A stretch of DNA of 35,581 bases. Source: an uncultured Pseudomonadota bacterium. Its GTDB lineage: Bacteria; Myxococcota_A; UBA796; SXON01. Positions 8,381 to 16,038 of the stretch are shown here, one piece after another (positions within the stretch are counted from its first letter, which is position 1; each line of letters starts with the position of its first letter). The position numbers and the translations under genes are program-made. Where the stretch lies: NCBI GenBank assembly GCA_903900265.1, contig CAIUMM010000208.1, positions 1 to 35,581 on the forward strand. Reading direction: 5' to 3'. The notes under the pieces were generated by a model. That model ran no database searches and was not told where the DNA came from. It saw only the letters and a program-made list of their open reading frames with translations.

Positions 8381-9382
8381 ATGCGTGATCGCCTAAAAAG
8401 GCTGCTGCCCGGACTTGTGGTCAGCGCAGGCTTCACGATGTGGTTCATCGCGCGCGCGGAGTGGAGCGCGGTAGGGGTGGCGCTCGTCGGCGTGAAGCCT
8501 GCGTGGGTGCTCGCTTCGGCGGCGGTGCTTTTCACCGAGTTCATCATCCGGGCGATCCGCTGGAAGGTGCTGCTGCAGCCGATCGCGCCCCAAGCGCGGC
8601 TGACCCGGCTGTTCGTCGCGACGGTGATCGGCATGAGCCTGAACGTCGCGCTACCGTTTCGAGCAGGGGACATCGCGCGCCCGTGGTTGGGAAGCCGGGA
8701 GACCGGCACGGACATGGCTCCGTTGGTGACGATCGCGATCATCGAGCGGGTGTTCGACATCCTCGGGCTGGTCACGATCCTCGTGCTGATGTCGCTGCTG
8801 CTGACCGGAACGTCCAGCGACGCGCTCATCGGGCAGCTGCAATGGTGGGGGGCCGCGTTCGGCATCTCCGCCGGCCTCGGGTTCGCGGCGTTCCTCTGGA
8901 TGGCGTTCCACGAGCACCGCACCCGCGCGTTCTACACGCAGCTCACGCAGCGCTTAGGCCCCGTCGGCAACAAGTTTCAGGGCCTGTTTGACGGGTTTAC
9001 CCTTGGCCTCGCCAGCATCCGGGACCGCTCCTTGCTCGCCCAAGCGGCGGGGCTTTCGGTGCTGCATTGGTTCAACGGAGCGTTGAGCATCTTCCTGTTG
9101 TTTCAGGCGTTCGACATCGACTTGCCGTTCGCGGCAGCCTGCTTCACCACCGTAGGGTTGGCACTCACGGTCGCGCTCCCTCAGGCGCCGGGCTTCTTCG
9201 GCGTGTTTCACTTTGCCATCGAAAACGCGCTGCGCATCTGGGGAATGAACCCAGCGCCGGCGCAGGCTTTCGCGATCATCCTGTGGGCGGTGAGCTTCGT
9301 CCCGGTCAGCTTCCTTGGGGCGCTGTTCTGGATGCGCGAGGACATGCGCTTCGGGGATCTGCACAAACAACCGGTCAAGTAG
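8381..9382 (+). CDS. YbhN/AglD-type flippase-like membrane protein (LPG synthase TM family)
   Basis: The 333-residue product has the features of the lysylphosphatidylglycerol synthetase transmembrane family (UPF0104). These include the early arginine-rich helix end FIIRAIRWKVLL, the conserved LNVALPFRAGDIARPWL block, and the late helices VGLALTVALPQAPGFFGVFHFA. About eight membrane segments are predicted. Members act in lipid or lipid-linked sugar handling, or are annotated as flippase-like proteins of unknown substrate. The hydrolase or synthetase domain of MprF is absent. The gene is convergent with cobT. No neighbour identifies the lipid. Confidence 0.85.
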   Translation: MRDRLKRLLPGLVVSAGFTMWFIARAEWSAVGVALVGVKPAWVLASAAVLFTEFIIRAIRWKVLLQPIAPQARLTRLFVATVIGMSLNVALPFRAGDIARPWLGSRETGTDMAPLVTIAIIERVFDILGLVTILVLMSLLLTGTSSDALIGQLQWWGAAFGISAGLGFAAFLWMAFHEHRTRAFYTQLTQRLGPVGNKFQGLFDGFTLGLASIRDRSLLAQAAGLSVLHWFNGALSIFLLFQAFDIDLPFAAACFTTVGLALTVALPQAPGFFGVFHFAIENALRIWGMNPAPAQAFAIILWAVSFVPVSFLGALFWMREDMRFGDLHKQPVK

Positions 9383-9388
9383 CCCCGC

Positions 9389-9414
9389 AGCTCTCGCTGA
9401 CGTTGCGGCGAGCT
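9389..9414. terminator. Possible hairpin between convergent ybhN-like gene and cobT
   Basis: AGCTC (9389-9393) pairs with GAGCT (9410-9414), and CGC (9395-9397) with GCG (9405-9407) inside it, giving an imperfect stem in the 30-base gap. It touches the cobT stop codon. There is no T-run on either strand. Confidence 0.25.
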
Positions 9415-10465
9415 ACCCGTTGGCGATGCGCACCGCGAGGCGAATGGCGTCGATCGCCATCACCGCGCCTACGCCTTCGCCCAGCCGCATGTCCAGATCG
9501 AGGATCGGGTCACGCCGCAGGTAGTGGCTCATCGCCCAATGAAAACTCTCGGACGAACGATGTGAAACCATGAGGTGCGGCACACAGTCAGGTGCGAGCA
9601 CGCTCGCGACGAGCCCGCCGGCGGTGCTCGCGAACCCGTCCAAAACCACCGGGATGCCCCGCGCCGCGCCGCCGATGCACAAGCCCGCGATCGCGGCGAT
9701 CTCCAGCCCGCCCACCGCAGAGAGCACGCCGATGCCGTCATCCCGTGCAGGTTGATGGCGCGCGATTCCGGCGTCTACGGCGCGGACCTTTCGCGCGAGC
9801 GCTGCGTCGTCGATGCCCGAACCCCTGCCCGCCGAGAGCTTGCCCGGCACCGCCGCGATCGCGCTTAGGATCGCGGACGCCGACGTGGTGTTTCCGATGC
9901 CCATCTCGCCGGCGGCTAAGACGTCGACGCCGGCGTTTGCGGCCTCGGCGGCGCAGTCCATGCCCACGCGCACCGCGGCCACCGCCTGCTCCCGCGTCAT
10001 CGCCAGTTCTGCGGTGAAGTCGCCGGTGCCGGCACGAACGCGGCGCGACGCGAACGCCGCGTGCTCGGTGGTGGCTGCGTCCGAAAGATCGCCGGCGACA
10101 CCGACATCGACGACCTGAAGCTCCACGGCGTAATGGGCGCAAAACGAGTTGATGACGCCGGCACCGGACAGAAAGCTGCGCACCATGCGCGCAGTGACAT
10201 CGCTCTCGTAGGTGCTGACGCCCTGAGCGACCACCCCGTGGTCGGCCGCGAACAGCACCGTCCGGGGACGAACGGGGGCGCGCCCGAGCCTGCCCGTCGC
10301 GCCACACCACCACCCGTAGACCTGCTCCAGCTTTCCGAGGCTCCCTACCGGCTTCGCGAGACCATCGAGGCGGGCGAGGGCCTGAGCCTCTACATCCCGC
10401 GAAAATTCGCGCAGCGCAGGAAGTTCGAGGTGCGTAGATGCGAGGTCGAGCGTGGGGGATGACAT
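9413..10465 (-). CDS. cobT: Nicotinate-nucleotide:dimethylbenzimidazole phosphoribosyltransferase
   Basis: The 350-residue product is the enzyme that makes alpha-ribazole phosphate, the lower-ligand precursor of cobalamin, in the cytoplasm. The family landmarks are clear: LAKPVGSLGKLE near residue 40, FAADHGVVAQGVS with the GVSTYESDVT strand, GEMGIGNTTSASA in the middle, and LGEGVGA near the C terminus, where Glu330 is the catalytic base. Length is normal. Other cobalamin genes are absent here, so this is an isolated salvage or late-pathway gene. MeaB at 20488-21390 is the only other cobalamin-linked gene in the window. The start at 10465 is 25 bases from the divergent membrane-protein gene. 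Confidence 0.95.
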   Translation of the reverse strand: MSSPTLDLASTHLELPALREFSRDVEAQALARLDGLAKPVGSLGKLEQVYGWWCGATGRLGRAPVRPRTVLFAADHGVVAQGVSTYESDVTARMVRSFLSGAGVINSFCAHYAVELQVVDVGVAGDLSDAATTEHAAFASRRVRAGTGDFTAELAMTREQAVAAVRVGMDCAAEAANAGVDVLAAGEMGIGNTTSASAILSAIAAVPGKLSAGRGSGIDDAALARKVRAVDAGIARHQPARDDGIGVLSAVGGLEIAAIAGLCIGGAARGIPVVLDGFASTAGGLVASVLAPDCVPHLMVSHRSSESFHWAMSHYLRRDPILDLDMRLGEGVGAVMAIDAIRLAVRIANG

Positions 10466-10489
10466 CCGGGCGGCTTATGAACCGGCACG

Positions 10490-12019
10490 ATGCTTCGCCA
10501 CCCTCCCACCGCTCGCCAGCTGCTCTTCGTCGGGCTGGTGTCGGCGTTGTGGGCGATCGGGCCGCTGCTGCCGGCGCTGTGGGCGGGGCAGATCCCCGGG
10601 AGCCCCGCCACCGACCTGTATCCTTCGGTGTGGGGACTCAACTGGTTTATCGAGCACCAACCAGGATTTCCAACGTGGTGCACCGACATCGCCGCGCCAA
10701 AGGGCATGCCGTTCTACTACAGCTCGCCGATCCACGGCTGGGTGGGATGGCCCATCGCCGCTTTAGCCAACTTCACAGGACATAACGGCGCAGTTTGGGC
10801 ATACGTCGGCACCTTGGTGCTCGCGCGAGCCGCGACCGTCGCGTTCGCTTGGGGCGCCTTGATCACCTTGAACGCGGACTTCTGGCCTGCCCTCGGCGGC
10901 GCGCTGCTCTACGGAGCCTCCCCGTTTTTTCATGGCTACGCGGTCGAGGGCATCATCGAAGGCACCGACGGATGGGCGTTGCCGCTGTGGGTGGCCTGCG
11001 TGGCACGGGAGCGGCGAGCGGCCAGCGCAGCCGCGCTGTGGCTGTGCATTTTGTCGAGCTGGTACCTCGGGATGGTCGCGGTCGCGGGCGCGGTGCTCTG
11101 GAGCGCGCGCTCCAAAACCGCGCGCGTGTCCCTGTTGGGACTGGTGGCCGCCGCGCCGCTGCTGCTCGCGTTCGGGGCGATGGCCTCGGGAGCACGCCCG
11201 CTCGCCGACGAGGTGCGCATCGCGATGGGCCTGCAGCCGTGGCTGCAAAAACCGGGGTGGGAACAGAGCAACCCGTTTGCGATCACCACCTGGATCGGCG
11301 TCACCGCCCCGCTGATCGCGCTCTTCGCGGCCCGAAAAAACCCATGGTTGGCCGCAGGGATCGCGCTGACGCTGCTGCTGAGCACCGGCTGGGGGCCTTG
11401 GTACGAATTGCCGGTGCTGCGGAGCGTGCGTTTTCCGTACCGCTGGCATGCCGGGACGCTTCTACTGCTGGCCGTGCTGGTCGCGCGCGCGACGTCTCAA
11501 GGAGGCAGTCTCGCTCGCTTTCGCTGGTTGGCGCTGCTGCCGTGGGTCGAAGGCTACGCGTTGTCGCCGATCGAGCCGGTTTTGCCCGGAGCGGCGGCGA
11601 AGGTGAGCGCGATCTATGACCGCGTCCGCGGGCCGCTGCTGCTCGATCTCCCCGGCGTGGTCGCGCTTCCGCCGGGCATGGTCAACCCCTCGCGCCCCCG
11701 CGCTCGCTACCTGATGTACGCGCAGCTTTTTCATCCCGCAGCGTCGCCGTGGGTGCCGGACTTCAACAGCGTCGCGAACGCGGAGCGCCCCGCCTGGCTA
11801 GAGAGCTTCGCGGCGTGGGAGCCGATCCTCGACAACGAAGGCGCTCCGCTCGACATCGAAGGCGCACGACAGGCCGGCGTGACGCAGATCCTCGTGCATG
11901 AAAAGGAGCTGCGCGGCGAGGCCCCGCTGCTGCTCGCCGCGCTGAAGAGCGCCGGCTGCACCATCGAAGATCAGCGAGACCGCATGGTCCTGCTGGCGAT
12001 GCCGCCTTCGGCCCCTTAG
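10490..12019 (+). CDS. Large polytopic membrane protein, possibly GT-C-like
   Basis: The 509-residue product starts with a membrane segment (LLFVGLVSALWAIGPLLPAL). A non-cytoplasmic loop with ATDLYPSVWGLNWF and CTDIAAPKGMPFYYSS follows, and then about nine further membrane segments up to residue 360. The C-terminal third (from ALSPIEPVL) is soluble and probably periplasmic. An acidic residue in a first-loop DLYP motif and this layout resemble GT-C glycosyltransferases such as ArnT/PMT relatives, but I cannot identify a family signature, so the call is tentative. The stop is 10 bases before the glutamine amidotransferase gene. Confidence 0.75.
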   Translation: MLRHPPTARQLLFVGLVSALWAIGPLLPALWAGQIPGSPATDLYPSVWGLNWFIEHQPGFPTWCTDIAAPKGMPFYYSSPIHGWVGWPIAALANFTGHNGAVWAYVGTLVLARAATVAFAWGALITLNADFWPALGGALLYGASPFFHGYAVEGIIEGTDGWALPLWVACVARERRAASAAALWLCILSSWYLGMVAVAGAVLWSARSKTARVSLLGLVAAAPLLLAFGAMASGARPLADEVRIAMGLQPWLQKPGWEQSNPFAITTWIGVTAPLIALFAARKNPWLAAGIALTLLLSTGWGPWYELPVLRSVRFPYRWHAGTLLLLAVLVARATSQGGSLARFRWLALLPWVEGYALSPIEPVLPGAAAKVSAIYDRVRGPLLLDLPGVVALPPGMVNPSRPRARYLMYAQLFHPAASPWVPDFNSVANAERPAWLESFAAWEPILDNEGAPLDIEGARQAGVTQILVHEKELRGEAPLLLAALKSAGCTIEDQRDRMVLLAMPPSAP

Positions 12020-12029
12020 TAGCCGCCCC

Positions 12030-12854
12030 ATGTGCCGCCTCTTCGGCTTCAAAAGTGCTGTGCTCTCCCGCGCTCACCGCTCGTTGGTCGAGGCAGAAAA
12101 CGCGTTGTCCCGGCAGGCGCACGCGCACCCGGACGGCTGGGGCATCGCTTGGTTTCACGGCGGGCAGGCGTGGGTGGTCAAAAGCGAGCAAGGAGCTTGT
12201 GACTCGGAGAGTTTTCGCCGTGCCAGCGCGCATCTCGCTTCGAATACGCTGATCGCCCATGTGCGACGCGCGACCGTCGGAAACCTCAGCGCCAACAACA
12301 CGCACCCGTTCCGCTGGGGGCGCTGGGTGTTCGCCCACAACGGGACGCTGTTCGGGTTTGACCAGCTGCGCGATTCGATGCTGGCGGACATGCCGCTCCC
12401 GCTGCGTCAGAACATCCTCGGCTCCACGGACACCGAAGCGCTCTTTCATTGGCTGCTCGCTCGGTTGCTTTCGGCGGGCATCGACCTGAGCCAAACGCCC
12501 GTCGCAGCGCAGATCTTGCCGGTGCTTCGCGCCGCCAAGGAGGAGATCCTCGCCCGCGCACAGAAGACGGGGTGCGCGCCGCCGGTGATCAACTTCCTGT
12601 TGACCGATGGGCACCTCTTCGTGGCGCAACGTCACGGGCGTGAGCTCTGGATGGCCACCCAAAAACGCATTTGCAAAGATGCAGAAACCTGCACGTGGCC
12701 CGACCGCATCTGCCTGCTCGAGCAGCGGCCCGGCAACCGCCTGAACCACCTGCTCATCGCGAGCGAGCGGATCAGCGACGAAGACCGCTGGGAAGAGGTG
12801 CCCGAAGACACCCTGCTCGCGGTAGGCGACGACCTGCAGCTTTGCTTCGGGTAG
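12030..12854 (+). CDS. Class II glutamine amidotransferase (YafJ/EgtC-like)
   Basis: The 274-residue product begins MCRLFGF, placing Cys2 as the N-terminal nucleophile after methionine removal, as in Ntn-type class II amidotransferases. DGWGIAWF, IAHVRRATVG, NNTHPF and FAHNGTL are the glutamine-binding and oxyanion blocks. It consists of a single glutaminase domain without a synthase partner, like YafJ or EgtC. EgtC removes gamma-glutamyl groups in ergothioneine biosynthesis, but no egtB or egtD is nearby, so the physiological substrate is unknown. It sits 10 bases downstream of the membrane protein gene and 52 bases upstream of tatB, and so may be cotranscribed with them. Confidence 0.9.
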   Translation: MCRLFGFKSAVLSRAHRSLVEAENALSRQAHAHPDGWGIAWFHGGQAWVVKSEQGACDSESFRRASAHLASNTLIAHVRRATVGNLSANNTHPFRWGRWVFAHNGTLFGFDQLRDSMLADMPLPLRQNILGSTDTEALFHWLLARLLSAGIDLSQTPVAAQILPVLRAAKEEILARAQKTGCAPPVINFLLTDGHLFVAQRHGRELWMATQKRICKDAETCTWPDRICLLEQRPGNRLNHLLIASERISDEDRWEEVPEDTLLAVGDDLQLCFG

Positions 12855-12875
12855 CCGCTCCGTGCGCGTAGCGGC
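12854..12875 (+). terminator. Hairpin after the glutamine amidotransferase gene
   Basis: GCCGCT (12854-12859) and AGCGGC (12870-12875) form a perfect six-base stem with a ten-base loop, starting at the last base of the stop codon. No T-run follows. It may be a weak terminator or a processing site before tatB. Confidence 0.3.
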
Positions 12876-12906
12876 ATCCCCACCACCAAACGGATAGGCC
12901 CACCCG

Positions 12907-13362
12907 GTGTTCGACCTCTCGCTCGGAGAAATCGGTGTCATCGCGTTGCTCGTCCTCGTCTTTTTTGACGCGGACCAGCTGCCGGGACTCATGCGTCAGG
13001 CCGGTCGCATCTACGCCAAGGTGCGCGGCGCGTCCGACGAGCTGCGGCGGGCGTTCAACGTCGAAGTCGCGCGCGCAGAGGCAGAGACCCGTCGAGAGCA
13101 GATGGAGCGGCGGCGCGAAAACGCAGCGCGAAGCCGGGATGCCGAGCAACGTCCTATTCCCAGCCACCTCCCCGCACGCCCCGCGCCGGACAACGCGGCG
13201 GCCCGACCGGCGCGCAGCGCGCCTCCCGAAGCGCCGGTAGCCGCAAGCGAGCCGCAAGCGCCCGAAGCTCCGACCGCCGGCGAGGCGCAGCCCGAGACGA
13301 CTCCCGAGTCCACTCCCGAGTCAAAACCTCTGGAAAGCCAGTCCTCCGGTAGCGAATCATGA
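12907..13362 (+). CDS. tatB: Twin-arginine translocase subunit TatB
   Basis: The 151-residue product opens MFDLSLGEIGVIALLVLVF, one membrane helix preceded by the conserved acidic Glu8, followed by LPGLMRQAGRIYAKVR, the amphipathic helix of TatB. A charged coiled-coil-like segment (about 45-80) and a Pro/Ala/Glu-rich tail follow. TatB binds the twin-arginine signal with TatC. The hinge between helices, usually FGP-x-x-LP, reads FDADQLP, so both Gly and Pro are missing. The start is GTG at 12907; length and the MFD opening support it. tatC begins inside its last codon (ATGA at 13359-13362). No tatA is seen in the window. Confidence 0.85.
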   Translation: MFDLSLGEIGVIALLVLVFFDADQLPGLMRQAGRIYAKVRGASDELRRAFNVEVARAEAETRREQMERRRENAARSRDAEQRPIPSHLPARPAPDNAAARPARSAPPEAPVAASEPQAPEAPTAGEAQPETTPESTPESKPLESQSSGSES

Positions 13363-14141
13363 GCCCGACCCCGCCGCTCGAGCGCGCCGACACCTTCGAG
13401 ATGCCGCTGATGGAGCACCTCCGCGAGCTCCGAAAGCGGGTGATCACCTGCGTTTGGGCCGTGCTGATCTCGGTTGGGCTAAGCTTTATTTTTGCCACGC
13501 CGATCTTCGACTGGCTGTCCGCGCCGATGACCGAAGCCCTACGCACGACGGGCAAAGGCACGATGGCGGTCAGCGAAGCCACCGAAGCCGTGGTCGTGCA
13601 GTTGAAGGTGGCTGGAATCGCTGGATTGTTCCTCGCTTCTCCGGTCCTCGCCTATCAGGCTTGGCAGTTCGTAGCGCCCGGCTTGTATGAGCGGGAGCGG
13701 CGCAGCGTGCTGCCGTTAGCGTTCGCCAGCACGTTCTTGTTCGCGCTGGGCGGCGGGTTCGCCTACTACGTGGTTTTTCGCTACGGCTTTCCCCTATTCC
13801 TCGACATGAACGGCGAGAACGTTCAGGCCGTGCTGTCCATCAACAGCTACCTCTCGTTCGCGATCACGCTGCTGGTCGCGTTCGGCGCCAGCTTTCAGCT
13901 GCCGATCGTGATCTACTTCCTCGCGCGCATCGGCCTGATCAACCACCGAGACCTGATCTCAGGCTTTCGCTACGGCGTGGTCGGGATCTTCGCGATCGCC
14001 GCGGTGTTGACGCCGCCGGACGTGATGTCGCAGCTGATGATGGCCGGCCCGTTGTTGCTGCTCTACGGCGTTGGGATCGGTGTCGCGTGGCTGTTCTCCA
14101 CCAAGCCGGTGCCGCCCAAGGGCGACGCCGGAAATCCGTAG
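13359..14141 (+). CDS. tatC: Twin-arginine translocase subunit TatC
   Basis: The 260-residue product is the six-helix TatC core of the Tat pathway for folded proteins. MPLMEHLRELRKRVI (15-29) is the cytoplasmic N-terminal motif with the conserved Glu in HLxELRxR that contacts twin-arginine signals. The first periplasmic loop with LSAPMTEAL and the VAPGLYERERR segment with a conserved Glu follow, and the late TPPDVMSQL motif is present. The ATGA overlap with tatB shows translational coupling. A Tat-type signal is seen on the PhoD-family phosphatase at 3051-4409, a plausible substrate. Confidence 0.95.
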   Translation: MSPTPPLERADTFEMPLMEHLRELRKRVITCVWAVLISVGLSFIFATPIFDWLSAPMTEALRTTGKGTMAVSEATEAVVVQLKVAGIAGLFLASPVLAYQAWQFVAPGLYERERRSVLPLAFASTFLFALGGGFAYYVVFRYGFPLFLDMNGENVQAVLSINSYLSFAITLLVAFGASFQLPIVIYFLARIGLINHRDLISGFRYGVVGIFAIAAVLTPPDVMSQLMMAGPLLLLYGVGIGVAWLFSTKPVPPKGDAGNP

Positions 14142-14150
14142 CGGAGCGGC

Positions 14151-14167
14151 CGCTGCGCGCCGCAGCG
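14151..14167 (+). terminator. Hairpin after tatC
   Basis: CGCTGCG (14151-14157) and CGCAGCG (14161-14167) form a perfect seven-base GC-rich stem with a three-base loop, nine bases after the tatC stop. No clear T-run follows, but such stems often end or protect transcripts in GC-rich genomes. Confidence 0.45.
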
Positions 14168-14202
14168 CCGATTCGGTTAGCCTAGCCCTTCACCGTTGAA
14201 TC

Positions 14203-16035
14203 ATGGCTACGCTGACCGACCAGTTCTGCCCGAACGTACACGACGCGCCGATCACCGCCGCCGTGTTCGACCCGTGGAGCGGCGTGTTGGCGACGGCAGA
14301 CTCCACCGGCGTAGTGGCGGTACAACGCGCCGGAGAGACGACACCTGGGCTGGTGTTCCAACCCGGCGCCGGCGTCACCGGCGCGCTCGGGCTGATCCGT
14401 GGCGGCTCGCTGCTCGCGGTAGGCGATGACGAAGGCACGATCGGCGTCTACAGCACGGTCAACGGCGAGCCGCAGTTTCAGGAGGCGCGCGAGGGCGCTC
14501 GCGGTCGGGTCCGCGCGATGCGGGGCGTCGCGGTGTCCCCCGAAGGCGCGCGCGTCGCGACCATCGCGATCGATGGGCTGCTGCGCATCTGGGACATCGA
14601 AAAAGGCACGCGCGAGGTCGCGTGGCAGGGTTTTGGAGGCTTGACGGTCGAGTTTGATGAGCGCGGACAACGCGTGCTCTGCCTCGATGATGCCGGACAG
14701 CCCCGCCTCGTCGATCTGCTGTCCCATCAGGGTCTGCCGATGGATCGCCTGCAAATGCCGGCTGAACGCGCGCTGTTCTCGCTGGATGGCACGCTCGTGG
14801 TCACCGTGGGACAAGCCGGGATCTCGCTGCTGCGCGTCGTCGACGGCCACCTCGTAAACAGCTTCGCGACGCGCGGAGGCTCGGGCATCCTGAACGTCGT
14901 GCAGCGCCCGGACGGCGCGCAGATCGGCGCGGTCAGCGCTCGCTCGACGCACGTGTTCTCCATGCCCGACTTGCAGCCCGTGGAGAGCAAGCGGCACGGC
15001 GCGCCGGACGCGCAGGGCGCAGCGTGGTGGGGCCAGCAAGGGATCCGCGTCGGCGGTTCGGATGGCCTCGCGCACGGCGGAGGCACGGGCAGCGCGGGCC
15101 CGGTCTCGACGGTCGGCGGGTTTGGGGAGCAGCGCCTCGCGGTGCACGTCGATCGCGTCGCGGTCTGGTCCAAGAACCGCCGCATCCGCGAGATCGCCGC
15201 GTCCGGTCCGCTGCGCGAGGTGCACGTCGACCGAGATGGTCGGCACGTACTGACCATCCCCCAGCGCGGGCCCATCGCCGTATACGACCTTCGAACCGGC
15301 GAACGCACCCTCGACTGCGGCCCCGAGACCATCGGCGCAACCAACGCGGCGATAGGCGGCAGCGTCGTCGCCGCGCAGCTCGCCTCCGGCGGCGTGCGCT
15401 GGTGGGACATCGCGCGCGGAAAAGCCTTGGAGCTACGCTGGCCCGAGGGGATGACGCTGTCCCATGGCGGCACCTGGCTCGGGGTGATCACCCCGCGCGG
15501 CGCCATCAAGATCCTCGATCCCGCGACCGGCCGCGAAGCCGTCGACGATCCGCTGCCGACGGCCGACGTCCCGGCGCGGCTGCTGTCCTTCGTGAACCGT
15601 CGTCCCGACCTGCTGGTGGTCGACGCGGAGCACATCCTCGCGCACTACGATCTCGGCGCCTCGGCACGCGAAAAGCGTGCTGCGGAAGGGCGTGACGTCA
15701 TCCAGCTGCACTCCGCCCCCGACCGCGTTTGGGGCATCACCGGAGGACAGTTCGCCGCGTTGCGCGTCCCCGAAGGCGAAGGCTGCACCTTGCTCTTCGT
15801 CGACATCCAGCGCCAAACCGTGGTGTCCGAGGTCAACAACCTGCATCGGGACGCACAAGTCGACGCCGAAAACGGCTTCATCTTGGAGCCGTCACGATCG
15901 GGCGCCCTGCTTGAGCGCGAGATGAACGGCGCCGAGCGCCGGGTGCTACGGGCGCTCCCCGACGGTCAATGGATCTGCTTCAGCAAACGCGGAATCCTCG
16001 ACGCCAGCGACGGCGCGGCGGGCGGCTTGCGTTGA
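14203..16035 (+). CDS. Cytoplasmic WD40-like beta-propeller protein
   Basis: The 610-residue product has no signal peptide and begins with MATLTDQFCPNVHDAPITAAVFDPWSG. WD40-style blades recur: TADSTGVVAVQ, AIDGLLRIWDIEKG, SGGVRWWDIARGKALEL and GAIKILDPATG. Roughly two seven-blade propellers or one large one could be accommodated, and I cannot count blades reliably. WD40 proteins are scaffolds; no kinase, protease or other enzymatic domain is attached. It follows tatC after a 61-base gap containing a strong hairpin, so it is probably transcribed separately. It is convergent with the PBP1B-type gene, three bases apart. Confidence 0.8.
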   Translation: MATLTDQFCPNVHDAPITAAVFDPWSGVLATADSTGVVAVQRAGETTPGLVFQPGAGVTGALGLIRGGSLLAVGDDEGTIGVYSTVNGEPQFQEAREGARGRVRAMRGVAVSPEGARVATIAIDGLLRIWDIEKGTREVAWQGFGGLTVEFDERGQRVLCLDDAGQPRLVDLLSHQGLPMDRLQMPAERALFSLDGTLVVTVGQAGISLLRVVDGHLVNSFATRGGSGILNVVQRPDGAQIGAVSARSTHVFSMPDLQPVESKRHGAPDAQGAAWWGQQGIRVGGSDGLAHGGGTGSAGPVSTVGGFGEQRLAVHVDRVAVWSKNRRIREIAASGPLREVHVDRDGRHVLTIPQRGPIAVYDLRTGERTLDCGPETIGATNAAIGGSVVAAQLASGGVRWWDIARGKALELRWPEGMTLSHGGTWLGVITPRGAIKILDPATGREAVDDPLPTADVPARLLSFVNRRPDLLVVDAEHILAHYDLGASAREKRAAEGRDVIQLHSAPDRVWGITGGQFAALRVPEGEGCTLLFVDIQRQTVVSEVNNLHRDAQVDAENGFILEPSRSGALLEREMNGAERRVLRALPDGQWICFSKRGILDASDGAAGGLR

Positions 16036-16038
16036 ACT

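Noticed and set aside
9413..10465. Cobalamin biosynthesis cluster containing cobT and meaB
   Set aside because: The two genes are about 10 kb apart with unrelated genes in between, and no other cob genes are seen.
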